Shown here piece after piece: positions 55,696 to 64,000 of a stretch of DNA of 64,000 nt (position 1 is its first letter; each line of letters begins with the position of its first letter). Source of the stretch: Pelagomonas calceolata. Taxonomy: Eukaryota; Sar; Pelagophyceae; Pelagomonadales; Pelagomonadaceae. The DNA is taken from contig CAKKNE010000006.1 of the NCBI GenBank assembly GCA_918797485.1, forward strand, positions 186,001 to 250,000. Direction: 5' to 3'. The translations under genes and the position numbers were made by a program. The notes beneath the pieces are model-generated. The model had not been told where the DNA came from. It did no database searches and was given only the letters and a program-made list of their open reading frames with translations.

Positions 55696-58391
55696 ATGCC
55701 TCCGCGCAGAAAAAAGGCCGCCGGTGACCAACCAGCTGCAGCCAGGAAGCGAGCAAGGCCCGCTGTGAAGCCTCCCGCGCGCGGCACGAAGACGTGCTCT
55801 GGATGTCAAGCGGAATTGCCCTCCTGCGCCAAGGAATGTGATAATTGTGGCAAGACGTTCGGCGCTGGTCCGAGGCAAGTACAACCGCCGCCGCGGCCGA
55901 TCCCGCCGCGACCGCCGAGCGACGATGAAGCAGCAGAGGAGTTGCGGCGGCTCGCTCGGGAGGATTTTGGTGCCGATTTCGTCCTGGACAACGTCAAGCT
56001 AGAAGGAAACGACCGGCCCGGCACCTACAACCACGTGAAGCGAGGTCTCTGCACGAAGACCATGATGAACTGCTGCGCCGCGTACATGATAGCGTTTGGC
56101 TTCACGTACCCCATGGTTGAGACCTCCTTATGCTGCGCGTGGTGGTGGTGGAGTTGGGTGGGCGTCCTAGTGTGCTACTGGAAGAAGTACGGCTGGGGCC
56201 TGTGGTCGTTTGCCATTGACGAAGGCGGCAACCATACGGGTGGAGGTCGACCAGTAATGAGGGCGCTCGGCTTCATGGGCGACTTTGAGGATTGGGTCGC
56301 TGGGAGGACCCTTAGTGGAACGGCGCTGCGCTGCCTAGCTTTATTCCTGGACTGCTCCCTGGACGCGCTGCCTTCTGGCCTCTACATGATCCCCTGCTAC
56401 GGTCCCATGCTGTCGGCTACTTTCATGGCGCTCAATTGGTATTTCCCCCTCCTCTACATCACCATCGTGTGCACGAAGCGTGGCGAGTACGTCTGTAAGG
56501 GCGCGGACCTGGGCGAAGAGGCGATGCACACGGTTCTGTCGGGCTGCTTCTTCTTGAGCCACACCGTCGTCAACAACTCGGCGTACTTTCTCTGCCCGTC
56601 GGCGTGGCTCGGGCACGAGAACGACGACCAGCCCTACTTCATCACGTTCGTGCTCCCGGCGGCGCAGCTCTACAAAAAACGCGTGGTCTGCTGGTCGATT
56701 CGACATTCTGAGCCCACGCTGCGAAATGACGAAGCCTCGCGCCGGCTCGTTGATAAGTTGAAGGCCGCGGCGCGGCTCTACAATATCCCGCTGGCGTCGA
56801 ATAAAACGAACCACGTCCTGTGGGTGCTTGGTGTCGTTGATTGCTTTAGAGTGAACGCGGACGTCGTCGCGAACAGTGTGTAAATCAAACGGCAGTCGGC
56901 GCCGGCCCCGATGTATCAAACAAAGCGTTCACGCGTGCCTGACGCCTCGCTTCAACGCGAACCTACGCGAGCTCAGATCCACCACCCGCGCAGGTCGAGA
57001 ATTGGAACGACGCGGAGGCGAGAAAGCTGTGCGGCTGGGCGTTCCGGGGCGGCCAGTGCGAGCTGCGGACGCTCATGGCGAAGTACGGCCTGTTGTTGTG
57101 CGGGGACGGCAGCAACAACGAGGTTACGTTCGAGGCGCTGCCCCCGGACTACTTCAAGAGCGTGGGCCTGCCCGAGCGGAGGATCGAGCTGGAGGTGCGG
57201 ACGCGCATCGCGATGCACCTGTGGATCGAGGAGCACGGCTGGCTGGGCTTGTTCAAGCACGCCCTGAAGCATGGCGTGCTGCGGGTCGACGCCGGCCAGG
57301 ACCCGCTCGAGGGCCTCATCGGTAGCAACAGCAAACCGGTCCACGCCGCCGTCGCCGAGCGCGTCCTACCTCCGCCGTGGGCCGCGGGCGTCGCGCGGGT
57401 CCGGCTCGCGAAGAAGCCGCTCTTCCTCACGTTCGACGACGCGCAGCGCGCGGCCATCGACGAGGAGAGCCAATCTTCGTGGCGGCGCTGGTTTGGGGCG
57501 GGTTGGTCGGCGCGGAGCTCCCTCGCCAACGCCCTGCATCGAAAGCACCATTGGGGTTTCCAGATTGGCGCCTGTGTGTACGACCCCGAGGAGCAGGAGT
57601 GTCCGGAGGCGGACGAGCACTTTAGGAGGTGTCTCGGGACGACAGCTCCTCCGAATGACGACGAGTCCCAGGGCGACGACGCGTCCCAGGACGGCGACGA
57701 TCCGGAGCTGCACGAGGAGTTGGACGACGAGGAGAAGCGCCTCGCGACGGAAGCGTTAGATGCGGCGGAGGTCCCGCGCGATAGCTTCCTGCGGCGAGCG
57801 GCCAAGGCATTCGCTAGAGCGGTGCCCCGATTGTGCTCTACGGGGCCGGGCGACGTCGCCCGGGGGCCGGAGGCGCCTCGGGACGCGGCGGACGCGGGTA
57901 GTGGACCTTCGGAAGATGACGAGCGCTTCAAGTCGTGCTTAGCTTTGATGAAGAGCGGCGCGCTCCCCAAAAAGAAGACGCCGGCCGGCCAACGGCCTTG
58001 TGGTGAGTGTTGGAACGCCCTTCACAGGGGTGGTGCGACTTGCAGGACCTGTAAGAATATGGAGCGGCGGCCGGTGCCCGGGTCGCGGCGCGGGACGCGC
58101 GATCGCACTGTGCCGGGCTCGACGCCGGAATTTGTTGGAGTGAGGTCATGCAACGAGGTCATGGACGTCGAGACGGGCCTGCGCACGGACGGCGGGATGA
58201 CATGCCAATGTTGCTTTGATGCGGTGTATTTGGATGAAGGTTACAGAGGACGTCATGCTACCATCGGCGGCGAGCCGTATTCTCAGTGCTACCGCAAGGA
58301 ACAGTCGAGGAAGGACTCCTTTCTCGTGTCGAGGCTGAAGCAGAAGTTGGAGAAGCTGCGGCGGCAGCGAGCCGTGGGCAACATCGAGTGA
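55696..58391 (+). CDS. Orphan Cys/Trp-rich protein, two exons
   Basis: Exons 55696-56865 and 56994-58391 give 855 residues. A basic N-terminus with a short zinc-ribbon-like motif (CSGCQAELPSCAKECDNCG) is followed by a globular, aromatic-rich region (e.g. CCAWWWWSWVGVLVCYW, GFMGDFEDWVAGRTLSG) and an acidic linker (~640-690). A C-terminal Cys cluster comes last (CGECWNALHRGGATCRTC, TCQCCFDAVYLDEGYRGRH). The hydrophobic stretches are rich in Cys and Trp and may be membrane or core segments. No family is recognised. It lies between the two oxidoreductase copies, in a rearranged stretch. The introner at the junction unites two frames that otherwise look like separate genes. Confidence 0.7.
56874..56993 (+). 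mobile_element. Introner-like element, 120 bp, CAGTGTG type
   Basis: The left end is CAGTGTGTAAATCAA and the right end CACCACCCGCGCAG. The interior differs from the common family. Flanks are GTCGCGAA and GTCGAGAA (7/8). The intron is 56866-56993. Splicing gives NADV-VENWNDAEARKL in phase 0. Read-through stops four codons after the exon. Confidence 0.88.
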
Positions 58392-58723
58392 GGTGCCCGC
58401 GGCCATGGTCTTGGGACGACCTTAAAAATACCCACCCAAAATTAGCAATGCCCGGGCGCTTACAAGCGGGTACGTCCTGGGATATGACGTCGGAAAACTG
58501 TCCCACCAAAATTGTTCGCGGCTTCCTACCATGGTGAAGCCGCGGCGGTTTGACAAGGCCTGGATGGAGGCCTTGTGAGCGGGGAGTAGGACCATGCCTA
58601 CGTGCGCACGTGTGACGTCACTGGGAATTTACCTGTACGTTGCTTTGGATCTACCCGTGCGGCCCGGGCTATCAGACCCGGGTCCCTTCTACGACCATTA
58701 CCATTACGGACCCCCGGGTCCGC

Positions 58724-58783
58724 TAATGCAGCCCTCCCCTTGTGGGAGTGACCGTGACAAGCCGGTATAAATGCAGAGTTGGT
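58724..58783 (+). repeat. Direct repeat with TATA-like box, copy 1
   Basis: A ~60-bp block includes GACCGTGACAAGCCGGTATA followed by AATGCAGAGT. It is repeated at 58863. The TATAAAT core suggests a promoter. No gene downstream is evident on this strand until 59499. Confidence 0.6.
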
Positions 58784-58862
58784 AGAACAGCGGCGATGCG
58801 GCACGCGACGTTGGACGCGGCGGCGGCGCGTCGAGGTGCAGCTTCTATGATCACCACCACCA

Positions 58863-58922
58863 TAATGCAGCCTCCCCTCGCGGGGATGACCGTGACAAGC
58901 CGGTATAAATGCAGAGTCTGGT
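58863..58922 (+). repeat. Direct repeat with TATA-like box, copy 2
   Basis: Same block as 58724-58783, offset by 139 bp, with a few substitutions in the CCTCCCCTCGCGGGGATGAC part. Confidence 0.6.
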
Positions 58923-59339
58923 ACATTCTGGTGAGGGGTTATAACCACCACACGTCGGCGGGACTTGGATGCGGACGATTTGATACGTTACACGAGTTTT
59001 ATCAAAGAATAGGGTCGTGCGTCGTCGTCGTCGTTCTAGGAGCCGTGGATAGGCGTCGACGCCTGCATCCTTACAACGACCACACGCTCGTGCGGCTCGG
59101 TGGCGCGGGGGACGCGGTCGGTATCCATCGAAATTGCTGTTCTGCGTCATCGACCTAATATACGCGGGAGGCTTCGCGGCGCGGCCCCCTCGACCCCTTA
59201 ACAAAAATTGTATACCTCTAGGGAATGAAACCCGCACGAAATTATCATGATATACTAGTATATTTTCAAATTTCTTAATCTGTTAGGTTCAGCAAGGCCG
59301 CGACCCCAGCCAAGACCCACGTGTCCGAACCAACTCTAG

Positions 59340-59981
59340 AGTCCTTGGCTAGCGGCAGCTCCAGATTTCAGTCGTGCCGAGCGCTGCTGCAACACCACTC
59401 TGGTGGCTTATCCGACTGCTCTGGTAGCTCTGGTCGTGGCCCGTGCAACGCGGCAGTCCGCAGCGCGCTGCGTAATAGCTGGCTGGACTGCTGGCAACAT
59501 GACTGCTGCAGCACTCCGAGCAGCAGCACTGGTCTGCACTCTCCAGACATGCGTCGCGCTGTCGGCGCGCGCTGCGTGTAGCCCCTGCGCCCCGCAAGCA
59601 GAACCGCTCAAATGGATTATAGTGGGAGGCGGTCCGCACGGTGTGCACATAGCGACGGCACTGCTGCAACAGGTCCCCGGCGTCACCACCTGTGTGGAAA
59701 TCAAAATTTTACGGCGCGTTCGTGCTGAATCATCGCGTCGTCCTCCACGCCATCGACGCGACGCCTGCTCGATGGCGTGGCGATGCCGGTTCCTCGCGTG
59801 CACCCGACTCACTGGTTGATTTCCACACAGGTCACCACCGACAATTTGCGCATCGTCGACGATAACCCCGAACTCCTCCACGCCTGGAAGACACGAACGC
59901 GCGACGTCGGTATGTCGCACCTGCGCTCGTCCGCCTCGAACCACTTAGATGTGAGAGAAGATGCCCTAAAAAAGTACGCGG
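59340..59981 (+). repeat. Duplicated segment, copy 2 (of 54180-54815)
   Basis: This copy continues into the intact gene. The flank 5' of the ATG is only patchily similar to copy 1, while exon 1 from TGCGTCGCGCTGTCGG onward is about 94% identical. Confidence 0.85.
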
Positions 59982-60985
59982 CCGAGACCTGTGGAAAAGA
60001 TTGCTGCCGGCCAGGTAAAAAATCGGTCTTCGCGGCAGATTACATGCGGCCTAGACTGGACTTGTTCAACGACCACTGCGACGACGTCGTAAAGAGGCAT
60101 AAGTTAAGAGAGAGTCACATCCGAGGTATGGTGTCTGATATCGTGCCGGGCGCTATTACATCATTGAGAGTGCGCAGAACTGATGGCCTGGTCGACTTAC
60201 GGGCGGAGAATGTGGTGTTAGCGTTAGGCGGCGGCGCGCCGGCGTATCCAGAGTGGGTTTGTCAGACGGCCGTGTCGCGAGGTCTGATCCGGCACGTCTT
60301 CGAGACAAGCTCTGAGGGAGGGGACTCGGTCGCGATAATCGGAGGAGGCATCTCCGCGGCGCACCTCGCGCTGCGGCATTCGCGTGCAGGTGCGAAAGTG
60401 CACATGGTCTTCCGCCACGACATGAGGGAGCAGTCGTTTGACTGCCACCAGGACTGGATGATGACGCGCGACGCGTCGGCGCGCACGGGGTTTATTCCCG
60501 AGCGGCAGCTCGCCTTTGCGGGCGTCGAGTCCTTCGACGAGCGGCGGGACATCATCCGGCGCGAGCGGTTGGCTGGTACCATGCCGGCCTCGGTGTCGCG
60601 GGGCCGAAACGGCCTCAGGTATGCAATTGAGAAGGGCGCGGTGCGGCACCATAAAGCCGACGTCGAGCAAATGGTGCTTGACGGCGACGGCGTCTCATTA
60701 ACACTGACGACGGGCGCCGAGATTCACGTCGACCGCGTGCTGCTCGCGACGGGCTTCAGCAAAAAACCGCCCGGCGCGGGCCTCGTCGAGAGGATGGTTC
60801 GGAAAAGTGACTTGGAACTGTGCTCGTGTGGATATCCCGCGCCGGACAAGTATCTGCGGTGGGGCGACGTCTACGTCGCGGGCGCGCTCGCGGAGTTGGA
60901 GCTCGGTCCTTCTGCGCGGAATATTGCTGGGGCGAGACTTGCGGCGGAGCGGATCGTCGAGGGGGCGTTGTTGCGCCGTGTGTAA
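59499..60985 (+). CDS. FAD/NAD(P)-dependent oxidoreductase, monooxygenase-like, two exons
   Basis: Exons 59499-59681 and 59831-60985 give 445 residues. A hydrophobic N-terminus (AALRAAALVCTLQTCVALSA) may be a signal peptide. Rossmann motif one binds FAD (IIVGGGPHGVHIATAL). The second, IIGGGISAAHLAL at about 220, would bind NAD(P)H. A motif near the end (VLLATGFS) and GDVYVAGALAELELGPSARNIAGA close the fold. The layout is that of N-hydroxylating/lysine-ornithine-type flavin monooxygenases and related thioredoxin-reductase-like enzymes. The substrate is unknown. A truncated copy lies 5 kb upstream. Confidence 0.82.
59690..59830 (+). mobile_element. Introner element, 141 bp, exact duplication GTCACCAC
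   Basis: Ends CTGTGTGGAAATCAA and TTGATTTCCACACAG are a perfect inverted repeat. The intron is 59682-59830. It sits at the same codon as the element at 54533 and is almost identical to it. Confidence 0.97.
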
Positions 60986-61227
60986 GTTGTCTGTGGAAGT
61001 CTACCTCTGTCCGAGTCTGGAACCGTTGTCGCTGGCGCGAGCCAAGTCGCGAGCCCGCCGCCCGGCGGGCGGGCCCTTGGTTGGGGGGGCTCCGCCCAGG
61101 GGCGCGCCCAGCGCCGTCCTAAATTAGCTCCCGCCGGACCTCAGTTTTTAATTGACTAAGTATTTTACTAGTACTATAACCATATTGAATATTCATGTAT
61201 TTGAGCCGGCACTTTACGTCACAACAC

Positions 61228-64000
61228 TCACTTGGCATACCGACGTAGGACCCCTGAGACAGCCTGGTTGCTTTTTGCGATGGCCGCCGGCGTCAAGCCC
61301 TTTCCATTCTTTTTGTCCGGTTTGGCGCCTTTTTCCAACAACAGGCGGGCCACCTCGGCATGACCGAGCTCGCACGCTACGTGCAGTGGTGTTGTCTTCT
61401 CCTTGTCCACTCGGTCGACCTTGGCGCCTTTGCCTAGCAACAGCCGCACCGCGTCGATCTGGCCGTTTTGGCACGCTGCGTGCAGTGCCGTCTTGCCGTC
61501 CCTTGCCGCCCGATTCACCTTGGCGCCGCGTTTTAGCAATAAATTGATCGTGTCGGTGTCTCCCGCCATAGATGCGACGCGCAGAGCAGTTCGGGAATCG
61601 CAAAGCCTGACGTCGCCCTCCAGGAGCCTCTTGATTTCGTCGAGGTTGCCCGCCTTGGCTGCAACGTGTAGCGGTTTATCCAAATGCCCCTCGAGCAGAT
61701 CGATGATGGCCGAATCGTCCTTTTTCTCTGCGAAGGCCAGCGAACAGCTTACGTCAGTCACGTTGTCCAAGAGAAGCTGCACCACCTCGGTGCCCTCCTC
61801 TAAGGCGACGTACAGTGGCGTCGCGCCGTCCTTCGTCGCCCGGTCGACCTCCGCGCCTTTCTCCAGCAGCAGCCGCGCCGCGTCGACACGGCCGTTCTCA
61901 CAGGCGATGTACAGCGGCGTCTCACCGTCCTTGTCCGCCCGGTCGACCTCGGCTCCTTTATCTAACAACAGCCGCGCTGCGTCGACACGGCCGTTCTCAC
62001 AGGCGACGTACAGCGGCGTCTGGCCGTCCTTGTCCGCCCGGTCGACCTTCGCGCCGTTATCTAGCAGCAGCCGCGCCGCGTCGACGTGGCCGTACCTGCA
62101 GGCGACGTACAGCGGCGTCTGGCCGTCCTTGTCCGCCCGGTCGACCTTCGCGCCGTTATCTAGCAGCAGCCGCGCCGCGTCGACGTGGCCGTTCTCGCAG
62201 GCGGCGTACAGCGGCGTCGCGCCGTCCTTCGTCGCCCGATCGACCTCCGCGCCTTTGTCCAGCAGCAGCCGCGCCGCGTCGACGAGGCCGTTCGCACAGG
62301 CGGTCCATAGCGGCGTAACACCATTCTCCGTCGCCCGATCGACCTCCGCGCCTTTGTCCAGCAACAGCCGCGCCGCGTCGACGTGGCCCTCAGCGCAGGC
62401 GACAAACAGCGGCGTCTGACCGTACTTGTCCGCCCGATTGACGTCCGCGCCTTTATCTAACAACAGCCGCGCCGCGTCGACGTGGCCGTTGTCGCAGGCG
62501 ACGAGCAGCGGCGTCAATCTGTCCTCATCCGCCCGGTCGACCTTCGCGCCGTTATCTAGCAAAAGCCGCGCCGCGTCGACATGGCCGTTCTGGCAGGCGG
62601 CATACAGTGGCGTCCGGCCGTCCTTCGTCGCCCGGCCGACCTTCGCGCCGTTGTCCAGCAGCAGCCGCGCTGCGTCGACGTGGCCCTTCTCGCAGGCGGC
62701 GTACAGCGGCGTCCTGCCTTTCTGCCATCCCTCTGACACCGCCCGATCGACCGCTGCGCCGTTGTCCAGCAATAGCCGCGCCGCGTCGACGTGGCCGTTC
62801 TTGCAGGCGTTGTACAGCGGCGTCCATCCGTCCTTGTCCGCCCGGTCGACCTCCGCGCCTTTGGCAGCGCGCCGCACCTCTTCCTCGCGCTGCCGCCGTG
62901 CCTCCTCCTCCTCTTCCTCGCGAGCGGCTTTCGTCGCGGCGGCGCGGCGCGCGTCCTCATCATCATTTTCGATCCGAGACCCGTCGTCGAGCGCTTCGAG
63001 AAGCCCTGCGTTGCCGCCGAGGGCCCTCGTCAAATTGTAAATCCGGTGCGCCGAGCCCTTCACCTCGAGGAGCCGCGCGAGCGACAGTTGCAGCTCGCCC
63101 ACGAAGCCGGCGATCTCCACGTTCACGAGCACGTCGCGATAGCCCGAGTTCTCGACCGGCCTATTGATGCGATCCTTGGCGCGGCGGATCAAGAGATCGC
63201 CGCTCCTACCGAGCGCAAGAAGCTGAGCGAGGGCTTGCCCGCAGCTCACGAGGTCGTCGAACACGCCCGTCGCCCGCACCACGTCCACGACCCGTGCCAC
63301 GTCGTCGTCATAGTCGTCGTTCGCCTTGGCGCGAATCCGATCCTCTAGTTTCAGGGGCCCTTTCTTGTACGTGCCGCCGGCCTCCTCGACGATCGGCCGC
63401 AGCGTCGCGTGGAAGGCGTCGCTCGCATCTCCCGCGCGTGCGAGCAGCTCCTCCGCACTAGCAATGGCCACGGGCTGCCTCACGATCCCGTCAGGGGGCG
63501 CGAACGTCTCTTCGAGCTCGGCGCTCGCCATCTTGAGTTCGTCGATCGCCTCGCGTTCGGCACCGCGGACGCAGTCGTCCCAAGCCCTCGCATACGCGTC
63601 GGAGTCCTTCCGCTGTTCTTCGGCGAGGAGCTTGTGGACCTTGGCGAGCTCGGCCTCCGCCCGCGCCGCCCTGTCGAGTGCTCTGTCGTCGCGGGGCGCC
63701 GTGGATGGCGCGGCGACGGCTGCCTTCAGCAGCCAGTGGTCGAGGTGCGCCTCGACATTTTCGCTGCTGTTGAACTGCGGCCGAGGGGCCGGGTCGACGG
63801 TCAAGCAGCGGCTCGCCAGATCCAGGAGCTCCGGCGCGGCGACGCTGGCCGCGTCGGGGAGGGGCGGCGGCGGCGGCGGCACGCCGCTTGCGGCTCGGGC
63901 GACCAGCTCTTTGGGCGCGAGCTCGTCCCAGGGGGCCTTCCCAGAGAGGAGCTCAAGGAGCACGCTTCCGTAGGACCACGCATCACATTTTGTGGGCTGG
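61228..64000 (-). CDS. Protein kinase / RelA-SpoT-like / ankyrin protein, 5' end outside window
   Basis: Only the C-terminal ~923 residues are present and the frame is open at the window edge. It begins in kinase subdomain IX (KCDAWSYGSVLLELLSGKAPW) and ends the kinase fold with LASRCLTVDPAPRPQF. A coiled segment follows, then a domain (~190-310) with KLEDRIRAKANDDYDDDVAR, RAKDRINRPVENSGYRDVLVNV and GFVGELQLSL. This pattern resembles the RelA/SpoT nucleotidyltransferase-like fold that algae often pair with ankyrins. About 15 ankyrin repeats complete the protein. The first eleven are near-identical 33-mers (TPLYAACENGHVDAARLLLD), so the array expanded recently. A signalling role is inferred. 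Confidence 0.82.
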   Translation of the reverse strand, partial: QPTKCDAWSYGSVLLELLSGKAPWDELAPKELVARAASGVPPPPPPLPDAASVAAPELLDLASRCLTVDPAPRPQFNSSENVEAHLDHWLLKAAVAAPSTAPRDDRALDRAARAEAELAKVHKLLAEEQRKDSDAYARAWDDCVRGAEREAIDELKMASAELEETFAPPDGIVRQPVAIASAEELLARAGDASDAFHATLRPIVEEAGGTYKKGPLKLEDRIRAKANDDYDDDVARVVDVVRATGVFDDLVSCGQALAQLLALGRSGDLLIRRAKDRINRPVENSGYRDVLVNVEIAGFVGELQLSLARLLEVKGSAHRIYNLTRALGGNAGLLEALDDGSRIENDDEDARRAAATKAAREEEEEEARRQREEEVRRAAKGAEVDRADKDGWTPLYNACKNGHVDAARLLLDNGAAVDRAVSEGWQKGRTPLYAACEKGHVDAARLLLDNGAKVGRATKDGRTPLYAACQNGHVDAARLLLDNGAKVDRADEDRLTPLLVACDNGHVDAARLLLDKGADVNRADKYGQTPLFVACAEGHVDAARLLLDKGAEVDRATENGVTPLWTACANGLVDAARLLLDKGAEVDRATKDGATPLYAACENGHVDAARLLLDNGAKVDRADKDGQTPLYVACRYGHVDAARLLLDNGAKVDRADKDGQTPLYVACENGRVDAARLLLDKGAEVDRADKDGETPLYIACENGRVDAARLLLEKGAEVDRATKDGATPLYVALEEGTEVVQLLLDNVTDVSCSLAFAEKKDDSAIIDLLEGHLDKPLHVAAKAGNLDEIKRLLEGDVRLCDSRTALRVASMAGDTDTINLLLKRGAKVNRAARDGKTALHAACQNGQIDAVRLLLGKGAKVDRVDKEKTTPLHVACELGHAEVARLLLEKGAKPDKKNGKGLTPAAIAKSNQAVSGVLRRYAK

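Larger units (their letters stand above)
58392..59339. other. Gene-free A/T-richer region with palindromes and repeats
   Basis: No coding frame is convincing. It holds a CAAGGCC...GGCCTTG hairpin (58553-58574), the palindromes GACCCGGGTC and GGACCCCCGGGTCC (58674-58722), a duplicated TATA-containing block (listed separately), and an A/T-rich tract with the palindrome ATATACTAGTATAT near 59252. Confidence 0.6.

Noticed and set aside
17337-59830. Recurring peptide CVEIKF(Y/T)GAFVLNHRV shared by several frames, which looks like a conserved domain
   Set aside because: It is the translation of the introner body, which is spliced out. Different loci show it in different frames and strands.
61403-62419. 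A 338-codon plus-strand frame rich in Ser and Ala
   Set aside because: It is the antisense of the ankyrin repeats and inherits their periodicity.

Overview
The window is nuclear DNA of a GC-rich, gene-dense alga with a secondary (red-lineage) plastid, most likely a pelagophyte close to Aureococcus or Pelagomonas. Four things point there. An EF-hand protein starts with a signal peptide followed by an ASAFAP-type plastid-import motif. A Derlin-like protein has a presequence. A PsbP-like protein carries a Tat lumen signal. Several introns are short transposon-like introner elements of the kind known from Aureococcus. I count about 33 genes on both strands. Intergenic gaps are mostly under 500 bp and many neighbours converge within 5-100 bp. 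No tRNA, rRNA or CRISPR was seen.

Layout. 0-2 kb: a 12-copy, ~151-bp tandem satellite. 2.6-15 kb: an Ala-rich coiled-coil protein, a Derlin, a pseudokinase-RING-WD40 protein, a La-motif/NOB1 fusion, a probable Spc24 and a MYND protein. 15-21.5 kb: a PDZ protein, an Nta1 amidase, ataxin-2, BolA, a small membrane protein and a Nudix protein. 21.8-30.2 kb: a giant ABCA-type transporter. 30.3-45.7 kb: RRN3, an ANK-TPR-J-SANT protein, an LRR/coiled-coil protein, TSR3, a PsbP-like protein, TBCCD1, a MYND protein and a PH protein. 46-53.9 kb: a membrane protein, a PDZ protein, a PhyH-like dioxygenase, a Stc1-like zinc-finger protein, an LCMT-GNAT fusion and a plastid EF-hand protein. 54-61 kb: a rearranged segment with two copies of a flavin oxidoreductase gene, an ESS2 fragment and an orphan Cys-rich gene. 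61.2-64 kb: a kinase/RelA-SpoT-like/ankyrin gene running off the end.

The main biology is in the introns. I resolved 18 by restoring reading frame. Fourteen contain short (53-207 bp) ORF-less elements with ~15-bp terminal inverted repeats of the type CTGTGTGGAAATCAA, flanked by 8-bp target duplications that are exact to degraded. In each case the upstream duplicate supplies the 5' splice site (GT or GC) and the element's last bases (CACAG) supply the 3' site, so splicing restores the pre-insertion gene exactly. Five of the 18 are GC-AG introns. Every downstream exon begins with G, 17 of 18 with GT or GC, even where no element is recognisable. This suggests that all introns here began as insertions. 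Two paralogous genes carry nearly identical introners at the same site although their exons have diverged far more, which hints at parallel insertion or local conversion.

NOB1, TSR3 and RRN3 act in ribosome production, TBCCD1, Spc24 and the LRR/coiled-coil protein in cytoskeleton and division, and the Derlin, PsbP and EF-hand proteins in the complex plastid. The rest show no operon-like functional linkage.
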